Shown: positions 1 to 8,772, numbered from the stretch's first letter. The stretch is 64,000 bases of DNA from Desulfuromonadales bacterium (GCA_019429255.1 JAHYIY010000008.1:52669-116668); one strand, 5' to 3'. A program made the numbers and translations. Notes: a model not told the origin generated them from the sequence alone.

Positions 1-91
1 ACCGCAACCCCATCCAGCAGCTTTACCAGAAAGTCTGGTATTCGCTGAGATTCACATTCGTGTTTATTCGTGTTCATTCGTGGTTCCAACC

Positions 92-318
92 CTACAACTC
101 CTCAATCCTGTACTCGCTATAACCTTCATAGAAATAACTCACATCGATCCCTTTCATAAACAGGGCGCGGTCATCAATCTGATCGGTAATGCCCAGTTTG
201 TTTGCTGGAATCATCCGTGTGCTCCATCAGCTTGCATTTTGTCGCTGAGTGCGTGTTCAGCCAGCCAGGTACAGCAGTCTTCCGGTCGCTCGGTTAAGGC
301 GATGGGTTGATCATTCAT
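92..318 (-). pseudogene. Two frame-shifted ORF fragments, unrecognised
   Basis: Two short minus-strand frames abut. One runs 318 to 211 (35 residues, starting MNDQPIALTERPED). The other runs 214 to 92 (40 residues, starting MIPANKLGITDQ and ending YRIEEL). The stop of the first overlaps the start of the second as ATGA, so they could be one frame-shifted gene or two tiny coupled frames. They follow the shortened KilA-N gene on the same strand. I do not recognise the family. The flanking bases 50-88 are a run of ATTCGTG-type near-repeats that looks like ordinary spacer. Probably degraded remnants. Confidence 0.35.
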
Positions 319-319
319 C

Positions 320-685
320 TCAAGCCCTTCCCAGTTTTTTAATACTGCTGTCTTCGGTCAACAGGCGCATCTGTTGAATGGCGGTGTTGTTCAGCAGTGT
401 TAAGCGTTCATGCTGAGGAAGTGCCTGCTGGATAAAGTGGGCATTCAGTCCAGCCTGTTTTCTAAACCCCTCGAATTCGAGGGGTTTGAAATTCGGGTTG
501 TACAAGGTTTCCCAAACACCAAGAAACTCGATGGTGTTGCGGTTGCGCATCCAATTGCCAATGGTTGCACTGCTGTCATCCGTCTTATGCTTGGCGATAT
601 CAGTCAGCGAAATATAATCCTGCTGATCCATTTGAAAGAAGGATATTTCGCTGCCCTGCACCTGTATTTTTTTGTTTTTGGCCAT
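320..685 (-). pseudogene. KilA-N domain protein with internal deletion
   Basis: The reading frame begins MAKNKK behind an AGGAG seven bases upstream, so I prefer this start to the longer frame beginning at 709. Residues 1 to about 75 match the N-terminal KilA-N region found beside type I restriction genes (DDYISLTDIA-like, NWMRNRNTIEFLG, FKPLEFEGFRKQAGLN). The sequence then jumps straight to the C-terminal part of that family (FIQQALPQHERLTLLN, AIQQM). From memory the family is about 270 residues long; here only 121 remain, so the central part appears to be deleted in frame. The gene follows hsdM by 85 bases on the same strand, a usual position for this family between hsdM and hsdS. Function is unknown, with DNA binding suspected from the domain. 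The family is clear; the pseudogene status is inference. Confidence 0.65.
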
Positions 686-770
686 CAGCACGCTCCTTGG
701 TGTTGCCACGATTTTAATTGTGGCGAAATCGCCATAATTGCCGAAGAAAAAGATAAGCGCTTAGGTGTTT

Positions 771-2321
771 TCACACAGATTCACCTTCGATTTCTGCCAC
801 GATCAAGTCAATTTCTGAGCGCAGTTGCTCGATTCTGGCGACCGTGGTTTTCAGTTCGGCATTGAGCTGGGTGATGTTGACCTGTTCGCGGGTGTCTTTG
901 GCGTCGACATAGCTGCTGACGGAGAGGTTGTAGTCGTTGGCGGCGATTTCTTCCAGGGGCACGGAGCGGGCGAAGTGGTTGATGTTTTCCTTGCTGTCGA
1001 ATACCGCCATGATCTGGGCAATGTGCTCATCGGTCAGCAGGTTGTTGTTGGTTTCTTTCTTGAACAGGCCGCTGGCATCAATAAACTGGGTGCTGGTTTC
1101 GGTTTTGTTTTTTGCCAGCACCAGAAGGGTTACGGCAATGGTGGTGCCGTAAAACAGGTTGGGGGCCAGCGAGATGACGGTTTCCACATAGTTGTTATCC
1201 ACCAGGTACTGGCGGATTTTCTGCTCGGCGCCGCCACGATAGAAAATGCCGGGGAAGCAGACGATGGCGGCGCGCCCCTTGCTGGACAGGTAGCTGAGCG
1301 CATGCAGCACAAAGGCAAAATCGGCCTTGGATTTGGGCGCCAGCACGCCGGCCGGGGCAAAACGGTCGTCGTTGATCAGGGTCGGGTCATCCGAGCCGAT
1401 CCATTTCACCGAGTAGGGCGGATTGGAGACGATGGCGTCGAAGGGTTTGTCTTCCCCAAAGTGCGGGTCGATCAGGGTGTTGCCCAGCTGGATGTTGAAC
1501 TTGTCGTAGTTGATGTTGTGCAAAAACATGTTCATCCGCGCCAGGTTGTAGGTGGTGTGGTTGATCTCCTGGCCGTAGAAGCCCTCTTCGATGATGTGGG
1601 CGTCGAAATGTTTTTTCGCTTGCAGCAGCAGTGAACCGGAACCGCAGGCGGGGTCGTAAATCTTGTTGACGTTGGTTTGCTTGTGCATGGCCAGCTGGGC
1701 GATCAGTCTGGAGACATGTTGCGGGGTGAAAAACTCGCCACCGGATTTGCCGGCATTGGCGGCGTAATTGGAAATGAGGAATTCGTAGGCATCGCCGAAC
1801 AGGTCGATCTGGCTGCCATGAAAATCACCGAAGTTCAGCCCGGCTACGCCTTTAAGCACGGCGGCCAGGCGGGTGTTTTTATCCTTTACGGTATTGCCGA
1901 GGCGGTTGCTGGTGGTGTCGAAATCGGCAAACAGGCCTTTGATGTCCCCTTCCGACGGGTAGCCGTTGGCGGAAGCTTGAATGGCGGCAAAAATGGCGGC
2001 CAGATCGGTGTTCAAGCTGTCGTTGTTGTTAGCATGTTTGGCGATATTGACAAACAACTGGCTCGGGTAGATGAAATAACCCTTGGTTTTGATGGCGTCG
2101 TCCTTGATCTCAGGGGTGATGACGTTGTCGGGGAGCTGGGCGTAGTTGATACTGTCGTCATCGGCTTCGATGTAGTCGGCAAAATTTTCGCTGATAAAGC
2201 GGTAAAAGAGGGTGCCAAGCACGTATTGTTTAAAATCCCAGCCATCAACTGAGCCGCGGACATCATTGGCGATTGACCAGATCTGGCGTTGCAGGGCGGC
2301 GCGTTGTTGGGTGCTTGTCAT
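771..2321 (-). CDS. hsdM: Type I restriction-modification DNA methyltransferase subunit M
   Basis: This 516-residue protein has the length and plan of HsdM, the adenine methyltransferase subunit that works with HsdS to methylate and with HsdR to restrict DNA. An N-terminal helical HsdM_N domain ([20 protein letters not shown]) is followed by the methylase core. The core has the S-adenosylmethionine motif [10 protein letters not shown] near residue 225 and the catalytic NPPYS motif near residue 300. The C-terminal 60 residues are a heptad-rich helix likely to contact HsdS. The gene reads leftward towards a broken KilA-N gene. hsdS and hsdR are not in the window and could lie beyond its left edge. 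The start codon at 2321 is the first ATG and gives the usual N terminus. Confidence 0.95.
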   Translation of the reverse strand: MTSTQQRAALQRQIWSIANDVRGSVDGWDFKQYVLGTLFYRFISENFADYIEADDDSINYAQLPDNVITPEIKDDAIKTKGYFIYPSQLFVNIAKHANNNDSLNTDLAAIFAAIQASANGYPSEGDIKGLFADFDTTSNRLGNTVKDKNTRLAAVLKGVAGLNFGDFHGSQIDLFGDAYEFLISNYAANAGKSGGEFFTPQHVSRLIAQLAMHKQTNVNKIYDPACGSGSLLLQAKKHFDAHIIEEGFYGQEINHTTYNLARMNMFLHNINYDKFNIQLGNTLIDPHFGEDKPFDAIVSNPPYSVKWIGSDDPTLINDDRFAPAGVLAPKSKADFAFVLHALSYLSSKGRAAIVCFPGIFYRGGAEQKIRQYLVDNNYVETVISLAPNLFYGTTIAVTLLVLAKNKTETSTQFIDASGLFKKETNNNLLTDEHIAQIMAVFDSKENINHFARSVPLEEIAANDYNLSVSSYVDAKDTREQVNITQLNAELKTTVARIEQLRSEIDLIVAEIEGESV

Positions 2322-2344
2322 GGTGTTGTTCCTTGATTTGAACA

Positions 2345-2500
2345 GTAACTATTCATCTGTCGTCCAAAAAACGTCATCCCCGAATGATCTCGTCGGGGAT
2401 CTACGACGTTTAACGGCGAAAAATCAGGCCGCTGCAGGAGTCGTCTTCAGGCACGATGATCGCCGTTAAAGCGGCTCCTGCAGAGATACCCAACAGTTAC
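2345..2500. repeat. Structured intergenic element, possible divergent foldback repeat
   Basis: The whole gap between hsdM and larB is highly structured. It begins with GTAACTATTC and ends with AACAGTTAC, giving short terminal inverted repeats (GTAACTRTT). It contains the hairpin ATCCCCGA...TCGGGGAT (about 2377-2400). A longer pair, AACGGCGA...TCGCCGTT and CTGCAGGAG...CTCCTGCAG, spans roughly 2410-2485. The length between terminal repeats is 156 bp, the same as the two full foldback copies at 27529 and 35135, although the interior is unrelated. Kinship with that family is a suggestion only. Confidence 0.4.
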
Positions 2501-2513
2501 TGGGAGATAAGCA

Positions 2514-3269
2514 TCAGCTCTCGGTCCGATTAATACGGTTGGCGGCAAAAGCAGCGCCAAAACCGTTGTCAATGTTGACCACAGTCACGCCGGAGGCACA
2601 GGAATTGAGCATGCCGAGCAGGGCGGCAACGCCGCCAAAGGCGGCACCGTAACCGACCGATGTCGGCACGGCGATGACCGGTGCCGCCACCAGGCCGCCG
2701 ACCACTGAAGGCAGCGCCCCTTCCATGCCGGCAACGACAATCACCACTGCGGCCTGGTGCAGTTGTTCCTGACAGCTCAATAGCCGGTGGATACCGGCCA
2801 CCCCGACATCGACCAGTTCCTCTACTTCGTTGCCGAGCATGCGTGCGGTGATGACCGCCTCCCGGGCTACCGGCAGGTCTGAAGTACCGGCACAGATCAC
2901 CAGAATCTTGCCCCGCCCCTGGTTGACGGCAGGCTGATGGACCAGGCAGAAGGTGCGGGCCAGTTCATCGTACTCTCCGCCAGGAAACTGCCGGGTCAGG
3001 GTTTCTCCTTTATGCTGATCAAGGCGGGTGACCAGAACATTGCGTTGTCTATCATCCAGGGCGGTGATGATAGTGCTCAACTGATCGAGGGTTTTGCTCT
3101 GACCGAGAATGACCTCGGCCACCCCCTGGCGTAACTCGCGGTGATGATCAATGCGGGCAACGCCCAGATCTTCGTACGGCAGATGCTTAAGCTGGTTGAC
3201 CGCGTCGCTGACAGTGAGATTGCCGGAAACAAGTTGTTCCAGCAGGGTGGTCAATTGGTTCTGATTCAT
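2514..3269 (-). CDS. larB: Nickel pincer cofactor biosynthesis protein LarB
   Basis: This 251-residue protein matches LarB. In the characterised lactate racemase system LarB carboxylates and hydrolyses nicotinic acid adenine dinucleotide in the first step of nickel-pincer nucleotide synthesis. An N-terminal helical region (LEQLVSGNLTVSDAVNQL, YEDLGVARIDHHRELRQG) precedes a PurE-like carboxylase domain from about residue 120. That domain has ICAGTSDLPVA, VVAGMEGALPSVVGG and PVIAVPTSVGYGAAFGG. The older name would be NCAIR mutase-related protein. larC and larE are not visible here, so the pathway must be completed elsewhere or the protein has another role. It reads with the downstream-named HD gene (start at 3857) with a 21-base gap, suggesting co-transcription. 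Confidence 0.9.
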   Translation of the reverse strand: MNQNQLTTLLEQLVSGNLTVSDAVNQLKHLPYEDLGVARIDHHRELRQGVAEVILGQSKTLDQLSTIITALDDRQRNVLVTRLDQHKGETLTRQFPGGEYDELARTFCLVHQPAVNQGRGKILVICAGTSDLPVAREAVITARMLGNEVEELVDVGVAGIHRLLSCQEQLHQAAVVIVVAGMEGALPSVVGGLVAAPVIAVPTSVGYGAAFGGVAALLGMLNSCASGVTVVNIDNGFGAAFAANRINRTES

Positions 3270-3290
3270 AGAAATATTTTCTGCCGGAGG

Positions 3291-3857
3291 TTACAGTCCC
3301 AGCTCAGGGGCTATGTCCTGCATGGCCTGAAGGCTTAAATCACAAAAATCCGGAACACTGACGCCGATTTTTTCGCACTCGCTGATGATTTCCCGGTTAG
3401 CTCCCGCAGCAAAGAGTTTTTCCTTGAAGCGTTTGCGGACCGACTTGGGTTTGACGCCGGCCAGCTTTTTGTCGGGATAGACCAGGGCGGTGGCGGTGAT
3501 CAGGCCGGTGATGGTTTCGCCAGCCGCCAGGGCGTGGTGGAGTGGTTGGCTGCGGCGTTGGTCATGGGCTTGTTCATTATGCAGGCAGATGGCCTCGATA
3601 ATCTCTTCGACAACACCTTCTTCACGCAGGATGCGGGCGGTTTCATGGGTATGACGGCGCATGTCGTCCTTGGTCAGTTCGGCGTCCAGGTCGTGCAGCA
3701 GCCCGGTCAGGCGCCACAGGGTTTCATCAGCGCCCAGATGTTGAGCCAGTTTCCCCATCACCGCCTCAGAGGCCAGACTGTGGTTAATCAGATTGGTTTG
3801 TGTCAGATATTGCCGGAGTAGTTCAAGGGCGTGTTCGCGGGTGATGCCGTAATTCAT
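3291..3857 (-). CDS. HD domain phosphohydrolase-like protein
   Basis: I start at MNYGITREHALELL because a GGAG lies 12 bases upstream; the frame could be extended to 3929 without support. The 188-residue product is a compact HD-domain protein of the HDIG type. It has a metal-binding histidine in LLRQYL...NLINHSLASEAVM, the HD pair in GLLHDLDAELT, a further histidine at HTHETA and one at AICLHNEQAH. Such proteins hydrolyse phosphate esters of nucleotides; the substrate cannot be read from sequence. It precedes larB on the same strand and diverges from darP at 4045. Confidence 0.8.
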   Translation of the reverse strand: MNYGITREHALELLRQYLTQTNLINHSLASEAVMGKLAQHLGADETLWRLTGLLHDLDAELTKDDMRRHTHETARILREEGVVEEIIEAICLHNEQAHDQRRSQPLHHALAAGETITGLITATALVYPDKKLAGVKPKSVRKRFKEKLFAAGANREIISECEKIGVSVPDFCDLSLQAMQDIAPELGL

Positions 3858-4044
3858 TTGTTTTTTAGACTCCTGTAAAAAAGTAACTCGGGCCATCATA
3901 ACAAAAAGCGGATATTGTTGCCAAAACAACTATCGTTTCGTCTCCAGGCGTTGACTTAGGTGGATGCGCGCAGTAGCTTGCAGATGAACGACGAGTCCAC
4001 ACAGATCGGAGACCACATAAAGTGCTCCGGTTGGGAGAAGTAAA

Positions 4045-4542
4045 ATGACCGCAGAACGAGATGATGATCAGCCCTTGAGCAGAACCAAAAAGAAACAGCA
4101 GGCACAACAGATTGCCGATCTTGCCGGGCAGCTGTGTGAGTTGTCGGATAATCGCTTCGGACGCATTGACCTGCCGGCTGAGATAGTTGCCGAAGCCCAG
4201 ACGGTGCGCCAGACCGGCGGACGCGGATCACACAAACGGCAATTGAAATATCTGGCGGGGTTGTTGCGGGAACATCCTGATGCCGTTGAATCTCTGAGGT
4301 TACAGCTGGAGGGGATGGATCAGGTTGATCGCAGCGACAAAAAGCAGTTTCATGCCCTGGAAAAAATGCGCGACCGTCTTTGTGACCCTGAGCAGTTTGA
4401 CCAGGCTTGTGCAACGTTGCAGGATCAAGCACCGCAACTCGACATGAAAACCATCATGCGCCTGGCCAGGTCGGTTCATCAGCATGGTGACAAGCGCGCT
4501 TATCGCGACATTTTCAAGCGGCTGCGGGAAGGGATGGCCTGA
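4045..4542 (+). CDS. darP: Ribosome-associated protein DarP (YjgA/DUF615 family)
   Basis: The 165-residue sequence matches the DUF615/YjgA family. The E. coli member, DarP, binds late 50S ribosomal precursors and assists their maturation. Family signatures are SRTKKKQQAQQIADLAGQL at the N terminus, GGRGSHKRQLKYLAGLLRE in the middle, and a C-terminal helix ending YRDIFKRLREGM. The protein is very basic and helical, as expected for a ribosome-binding factor. A GGGAG ribosome-binding site lies 7 bases before the ATG. It is a single gene, divergent from the HD-larB pair and followed by a strong hairpin. Confidence 0.9.
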   Translation: MTAERDDDQPLSRTKKKQQAQQIADLAGQLCELSDNRFGRIDLPAEIVAEAQTVRQTGGRGSHKRQLKYLAGLLREHPDAVESLRLQLEGMDQVDRSDKKQFHALEKMRDRLCDPEQFDQACATLQDQAPQLDMKTIMRLARSVHQHGDKRAYRDIFKRLREGMA

Positions 4543-4580
4543 TCAGTATTTATTGCCGGCTATATCGTTTTTCTGCCTAT

Positions 4581-4619
4581 AAACAACAGCCACCGTTAAA
4601 AACAGGGTGGCTGTTGTTT
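4581..4619. terminator. Bidirectional intrinsic terminator
   Basis: A perfect 14-bp stem (AAACAACAGCCACC and its complement, 4581-4594 / 4606-4619) with an 11-base loop lies between convergent darP and the cytochrome gene. T-rich bases follow on both strands. Confidence 0.75.
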
Positions 4620-4675
4620 ATGTATTTATGTTGATTTAGGTCTGTCTGACGAAGGTCAGGCAATTTCTTTGTTGG

Positions 4676-5167
4676 TTAGTAGGGAGCTTTAATCTTGGAC
4701 AGTTGTTCCTTGCTGATTCCCGGAGTGTCGCCCCTGGCATTAAAGCGATTCAGATTCCAGGCACCTTCACCCATCCATGTTTTGATGGTCTGCAGGTTTT
4801 TGGCGCGTTCCTCATCATTGCTGCCTAAGTATTGATACATATTGCCGGGTTTGCCGCCGGATGCGCTGCCATCGTCAAGGCGTCTCATCATGGCGCCGGT
4901 TTCCGGCCAGACGACAAAGCTCATGAAATGGGGGTAGGTGTTCATGCGCGGGGCAGTGGTTTTGCGTTCCTCACCGAGCAGGTTCCATTCGTTGACCTCG
5001 GGAGCATGGTCACCATGGCACATGGCACATTTTGCCTCTACGATGGGGGCAATGGCGTTTCTCCAGGTGGGGCCTGAGCCGTGACTGGAGGCGATAACAA
5101 GACCGGAAACGCCCAGGGTGATAAAACTCGCAACGGTAGCCAACAGCAAAATTTTTCTTTTCAACAT
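4676..5167 (-). CDS. Monohaem c-type cytochrome, exported
   Basis: The 163-residue protein opens with a signal peptide (MLKRKILLLATVASFITLGVSGLVIAS) and then carries one haem attachment site, CAMCH, near residue 48. No second CxxCH is present. The remainder (TYPHFMSFVVWPETGAMMRR, GNMYQYLG, TIKTWMGEGAWNLNRF) resembles small periplasmic cytochromes with a planctomycete-like or C-type fold. Candidate axial methionines occur in MMRR and MYQYL. The redox partner is unknown; electron transfer in the periplasm is inferred from the haem motif. It is monocistronic, with a terminator shared with darP, and divergent from the TVP38 gene across a repeat element. Confidence 0.8.
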   Translation of the reverse strand: MLKRKILLLATVASFITLGVSGLVIASSHGSGPTWRNAIAPIVEAKCAMCHGDHAPEVNEWNLLGEERKTTAPRMNTYPHFMSFVVWPETGAMMRRLDDGSASGGKPGNMYQYLGSNDEERAKNLQTIKTWMGEGAWNLNRFNARGDTPGISKEQLSKIKAPY

Positions 5168-5331
5168 GCATTCTCTCCTTTAGTTGATAAGAATGAACTT
5201 CAATAAAATAATCGTGCGTATAATAACGGGTTTTTTACGCAAGATCAAGTTTTAATGAAAAATCCTTTCAAGATAGCAAGATCTAACCGCAGTCTTTGTA
5301 TTAAATCGTTGCTTGGTTAGAAAGGACTTTC

Positions 5332-5466
5332 GTATCCTATCCTTGCATCGGGTCGGGAATCCTATGTCAAGGGAAGCGATTGTTTCCCGTTGGGTCATCC
5401 ATGACCGCTTGTTGTCGCCGTCCATTGCGCCAAACACCCTGCGCAAGGATAGTGCTGAATAGTTAC
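5332..5466. repeat. Foldback MITE-like repeat, copy A (degenerate)
   Basis: This copy shares the central block (GATTGTTTCCCGTTGGGTCA, TGACCGCTTGTTGTCGCCGT) and the right terminal repeat GTGCTGAATAGTTAC (5452-5466) with the copies at 27529 and 35135. The left terminal repeat has lost TGTTCAGCA. About 20 bp are missing between two CCCT sequences near 5440, leaving 135 bp. It lies in the 327-bp gap between the cytochrome gene and the TVP38 gene. A frame of about 60 codons opposite it (RETIASLDIG) is a by-product of the repeat. Confidence 0.85.
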
Positions 5467-5494
5467 GTTCAACTTAGAGAATACGAGGGACAAG

Positions 5495-6223
5495 ATGGGT
5501 TATGGTACCAGCAGGGCCCCTGTTGCCTGGGCGGGGTTGGGGCTTGCAGCGCTGATCGTGATAGCGTTCTTTTGGGCCTGGTGGGCTGATGTCGGGGCCT
5601 GGCTGGAACCTGAACGTTTATCCGGCTGGATTGAAGGTTGGGGGGTGTTTGGACCCTTGCTGTTGATGCTGGTTATGGTTCTGGCCGTTATTGTCGGTCC
5701 GATACCGACCATACCGATAAGCATGACTGCGGGTTTGGTCTGGGGGGTCTGGCTGGGCGCCTTGTATGCCGCAGCCGGGGCCTTGGTCGGCGCCTTAGTG
5801 GCTTTCTGGATTGCTCGCAAAGCTGGTCGTGAACTGATTGTTCGCATGGTTGGAGGCCATGTCATTTACTGTCGTGAGTGCAGTGATACCATGTTGTTCG
5901 GTGTTGTGCTGGGGGCGCGACTCATTCCCATCGTTTCTTTCGCTTTCGTCAGTTATGGCGCCGGATTGACGGCGATGTCGGCACGTGCTTTTGCTGTTGC
6001 TACATTGATAGGGATGATGCCGATGACCATTGTTTACACGGGTTTTGGTGCCGTTATCACAACAGGTCACCTCCCGCTGGTGGTCGCCGGATTGTTTTGC
6101 GTGCTGTTGATGTTGTTGCTTCCACGAGCTGTTGAGCGTTATAACCTCTTCGGTATGCGCCGGTTTTTTGCTCATCTGCGGCAACAATCAGGGTCTGAAA
6201 ATACCCATAAATCCGGCAAATGA
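5495..6223 (+). CDS. TVP38/TMEM64 (DedA-superfamily) membrane protein
   Basis: The 242-residue protein has about six hydrophobic segments and the TVP38/TMEM64 (SNARE-associated, VTT) signature. GPIPTIPISMTAGLVWGVWLG with AAAGALVGALVAFWIARKAG forms the re-entrant region. LGARLIPIVSFAFVSYGAGL and LIGMMPMTIVYTGFG form the second half. Relatives are thought to be lipid scramblase- or transporter-like; the substrate is not assigned here. A GAGGGA lies 8 bases before the start. The promoter must lie within or upstream of the repeat copy A that fills the leader. It converges on the lipoprotein gene at 6458. Confidence 0.85.
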   Translation: MGYGTSRAPVAWAGLGLAALIVIAFFWAWWADVGAWLEPERLSGWIEGWGVFGPLLLMLVMVLAVIVGPIPTIPISMTAGLVWGVWLGALYAAAGALVGALVAFWIARKAGRELIVRMVGGHVIYCRECSDTMLFGVVLGARLIPIVSFAFVSYGAGLTAMSARAFAVATLIGMMPMTIVYTGFGAVITTGHLPLVVAGLFCVLLMLLLPRAVERYNLFGMRRFFAHLRQQSGSENTHKSGK

Positions 6224-6311
6224 AACAGAAGTGGTGATCAATGCCATCATGACACCAGGCCAACCATTGCATGGCTCCCAGGCTCAGAGCCTTCAGATCG
6301 ACAATTTGGTG

Positions 6312-6369
6312 GTAAACGGGGAACACAATACCAATGAAGCTCATCGTTGGTTTTGTGTTGCCCGTTTAC
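6312..6369. repeat. Long imperfect inverted repeat between convergent genes
   Basis: Arms GTAAACGGG...AACACAA...ACCAA (from 6312) and TTGGT...TTGTGTT...CCCGTTTAC (to 6369) fold into a hairpin of about 26 bp with a four-base loop. It is not a classical terminator because no T-run follows. It resembles a small palindromic intergenic repeat. No second copy was seen in the window. Confidence 0.55.
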
Positions 6370-6374
6370 GAAAA

Positions 6375-6407
6375 ACCCTGTCGGGCGCGTGTCCGCCCCG
6401 GCAGGGT
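6375..6407 (-). terminator. Terminator of the lipoprotein gene
   Basis: On the minus strand ACCCTGCCGGG pairs with CCCGACAGGGT and is followed by TTTTTCG, 50 bases after the stop codon of the lipoprotein gene. Confidence 0.8.
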
Positions 6408-6457
6408 AAAGCCGTCTTCCTGGCGCGCCGCCCGCTTCAGTGGCGGTGCTGTCGATG

Positions 6458-7459
6458 TTAGGGCTGGGCGCAGGTGCCGATATTGACAACCCCCGAAGCA
6501 TTGAACACGTTGATGCAGTAGTCATCCCGGTTCACTCCCAGCCAGAGATTAGCATGGGATTCGTCGCTGCCGGTATACTTAATGAGTCCATCGTAGACCG
6601 GGGCAAATTCGTTATGGGGGACAAATATGACTTCCTCGGTGATGAAGTCGACATAACCATAATCGTTGCTGTAGTAACGGCCACTGATGGTACTTGCAGT
6701 GCCATCGTAATTATCATTATTCAAGTTCACATAAGTCTCAAAAGAATCGATCTTGTAGTTTCTGAGCCAGTAAGTTTTTCCGGAGGGCTCTTCCAGGGTC
6801 ATGTTGATGGTTGTGTGACTGACCACGTCCCATTCATTGATTTTGCTAACGAGTTTGCCGTACAGAGCGTACCTGTCGACACTGTCGTCCAGGTAGAGGG
6901 GATTCGCCGTAAAGGACAGCGTTAGCAGCTCCCCGTCATAATCTATGGAGAGGGTCATTTTGCCGTTTAAGATTATGATGTCGAGCCCCTCCCCAACATT
7001 GCAGTCAAAAAAGGTGATGTCACCTTTGACGCTGGTCTCTGTTTCTTTCAGTGTGTCGGTTGTGTATCCGTCCGGATAGTTGCTGCACAATTCCCCGGGT
7101 TCAAGCAGCCCGAGCGGTGCTACCCGGTTGCCCGGTTGTGTCATGAAAAGGATCTGCTTGATCAGGGTCACCAGGTGATAGGGATCATCGATCCGGGTTG
7201 CCGAGGGGGCGGACGTTTCCAGGGACAAAGGCATAATGTCGGCGTAGTCAAAGCCGCCGTAGGCGCCGAGGATCAGACCTTCGGCATTGTCCGCATCGAG
7301 GTACGCCATGGTGCGATCGCCGGTGTAGGCCGAGGAGGCGATATCCTTGCTTCCGCCACCCCCACCGCCACCACCGCAGGAAATTAGAAGCACAGGTAAA
7401 AAAAGGAAGAAAACCAACAGCACAACCAGATGAAATGACGGCGTTTTTGTGCTTCTCAT
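6458..7459 (-). CDS. Putative lipoprotein with glycine-rich linker, unknown function
   Basis: The 333-residue product has a lipoprotein signal peptide (VVLLVFFLFLPVLLISC, lipobox cysteine near residue 28). This is followed by eight glycines, a common tether in exported lipoproteins of this group. The mature part is acidic and beta-rich with many D, N, G and Y residues (DNAEGLILGAYGGFDYADIM, DITFFDCNVGEGLDIIILNG). It contains four cysteines after the lipobox that could pair (ELCSNY, FFDCNVG, DDYCINV, IGTCAQ). I do not recognise the domain. It stands alone on the minus strand with its own terminator. Outer-membrane or cell-surface location is inferred only from the signal. Confidence 0.75.
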   Translation of the reverse strand: MRSTKTPSFHLVVLLVFFLFLPVLLISCGGGGGGGGSKDIASSAYTGDRTMAYLDADNAEGLILGAYGGFDYADIMPLSLETSAPSATRIDDPYHLVTLIKQILFMTQPGNRVAPLGLLEPGELCSNYPDGYTTDTLKETETSVKGDITFFDCNVGEGLDIIILNGKMTLSIDYDGELLTLSFTANPLYLDDSVDRYALYGKLVSKINEWDVVSHTTINMTLEEPSGKTYWLRNYKIDSFETYVNLNNDNYDGTASTISGRYYSNDYGYVDFITEEVIFVPHNEFAPVYDGLIKYTGSDESHANLWLGVNRDDYCINVFNASGVVNIGTCAQP

Positions 7460-7696
7460 GACAGCCTCCTTTTATGATGTTAATTCTGGGATCCATGTGA
7501 AAGTGTAGTACGGAAACTGCCTTTATCAAGAATCTTTTTTTAATCATAAATTATTGTTTTATAATGATTTTCTTGGTCAAGGAAGGGCGTGGAAGTAGCT
7601 GGAGTGCGGCATAAACAGTGCGCTTCGCAATGCCTCTGCTACGGGGTATTCCGCATTGTGACTTGATGCACTAAAGCGACCGGCATCAGGCCTGAT

Positions 7697-7831
7697 TTAA
7701 GAGGGCGGATTGGTATATAATTCGTTGAAGATTGACAGCCTCATCTTTTTATCCAACAGCAGGGTCCTGCCGTTGTCTTCGCCGATTTCTGCCAGGGCCT
7801 GCTCCAGCCCTTTCAGAATGGTTTCGGTCAT
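7697..7831 (-). CDS. Small ORF, possible C-terminal gene remnant
   Basis: A 44-residue frame (MTETILKGLEQALAEIGED, ending FNELYTNPPS) has protein-like composition but no clear ribosome-binding site. Its start codon lies inside the left arm of a 12-bp perfect inverted repeat (GGTCATCCACTG, 7826-7837, and CAGTGGATGACC, 7851-7862). It may be the tail of a gene interrupted at that repeat, or a small gene. The 237 bases between it and the lipoprotein gene hold nothing I can identify. Confidence 0.3.
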   Translation of the reverse strand: MTETILKGLEQALAEIGEDNGRTLLLDKKMRLSIFNELYTNPPS

Positions 7832-7862
7832 CCACTGGTTGCTACGCAAACAGTGGATGACC
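7826..7862. repeat. 12-bp perfect inverted repeat
   Basis: GGTCATCCACTG (7826-7837) and its exact complement (7851-7862) flank a 13-base spacer. It overlaps the start of the 44-residue ORF and could be an operator, a hairpin or the scar of a lost insertion. Confidence 0.5.
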
Positions 7863-7893
7863 CATGGTCAACTTCTTTCCTGGGCATAAAAAA

Positions 7894-7916
7894 GCCCCGA
7901 TCGCAGGGATCGGGGC
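7894..7916 (-). terminator. Terminator of the CigR/RcnB-like gene
   Basis: The 9-bp stem GCCCCGATC/GATCGGGGC is followed by TTTTTTAT on the minus strand, downstream of the gene ending at 7990. A near copy lies at 9010-9032. Confidence 0.85.
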
Positions 7917-7989
7917 GGTGGCAGTCAATGCCCAGGGTGGACAACGGCAAGAAATGCCCGGTTCAACTGTTTTATGTTGAAGCACAGTC

Positions 7990-8490
7990 TTACTGGCTAT
8001 AATTGCCCCAGTTCTCAATGGCATCAATTACCGTACCATTTCCCGTTGCGATCATCAGAATGTCGTTGGCCACTCGCACATAGCGCTGCCCGGCCGGCGG
8101 CGGTCCAAATTGCTCGGCAACCTCTCTCGGCAGATTATGGAAGATGACATCCCTTGGCAACGGCTTGCCTAGCGTCCACTTTTTAGCTTGGCCGGGTGGC
8201 ATACAATTATTGTTCTTTTTGGCAAGTCCCGGCGGGCAATGACCGGAGTTAAAACGACTGGAAGAGTAATCCTGTACGATCGTCCGGTGGCGGTCATTGA
8301 AATGGGTACTTGTCCTGTTCTCTCTGTAATTGTCTCTCTGACTGAGGTGCCTTTCCTTCTGTTCGGATTTGTTGCCCTTTTTGTCGTCTCCATCCCACTT
8401 GTTTTTATCTGCGAGGGCAGGGGATGCAGCGAGTACTCCGACGACTATCAATGCCAGGATGCGACTTTTCTGCAATGAAAAATTCTGCAT
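7990..8490 (-). CDS. CigR/RcnB-family small periplasmic protein
   Basis: The 166-residue protein has a signal peptide (ILALIVVGVLAASPALA) and a basic, disordered middle (DDKKGNKSEQKERH). The C-terminal half has the family hallmark CPPGLAKKNNNCMPPGQAKKW followed by LPREVAEQFGPPPAGQRYVRV and ILMIATGNGTVIDAIENW. RcnB in E. coli affects nickel/cobalt sensitivity, and CigR in Salmonella is an anti-virulence membrane protein. Neither role can be transferred with confidence. It is a single gene with its own terminator. Confidence 0.75.
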   Translation of the reverse strand: MQNFSLQKSRILALIVVGVLAASPALADKNKWDGDDKKGNKSEQKERHLSQRDNYRENRTSTHFNDRHRTIVQDYSSSRFNSGHCPPGLAKKNNNCMPPGQAKKWTLGKPLPRDVIFHNLPREVAEQFGPPPAGQRYVRVANDILMIATGNGTVIDAIENWGNYSQ

Positions 8491-8772
8491 GTTTTTTCTC
8501 CATTTAAAATAATTGAATCGGACAGAAGTGTGTCTTTGATATTTTTCCGTATCAACATTGAGCAGTCATTTTATCAGCAATAAACGCACCAGTTGAAGGA
8601 ACACCATATGTTTATTGCAAGGTATCGATTATCAACAACAAAATATTGATTGTGATTAACAGAGAGGCTGAGACTGCTTGTTGGATTTGCCATATTTGAG
8701 AGTTTTGTTAAATATGACGGATCCCATGAATGACCTGCTTTGATTCCGTCTCTCTTGTCTGATCATCATTGA

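Noticed and set aside
50..88. ATTCGTG-type near-direct repeats at the left edge, and the GTGCCCCTGTGCCTCTGTGG sequence at 13990
   Set aside because: Too short and irregular for a CRISPR array or tandem-repeat locus; common spacer-like sequence.
464..487. Perfect 24-bp palindrome centred on GAATTC inside the KilA-N gene
   Set aside because: It encodes the conserved family stretch FKPLEFEGF, so the symmetry is explained by codon choice over a conserved protein motif.
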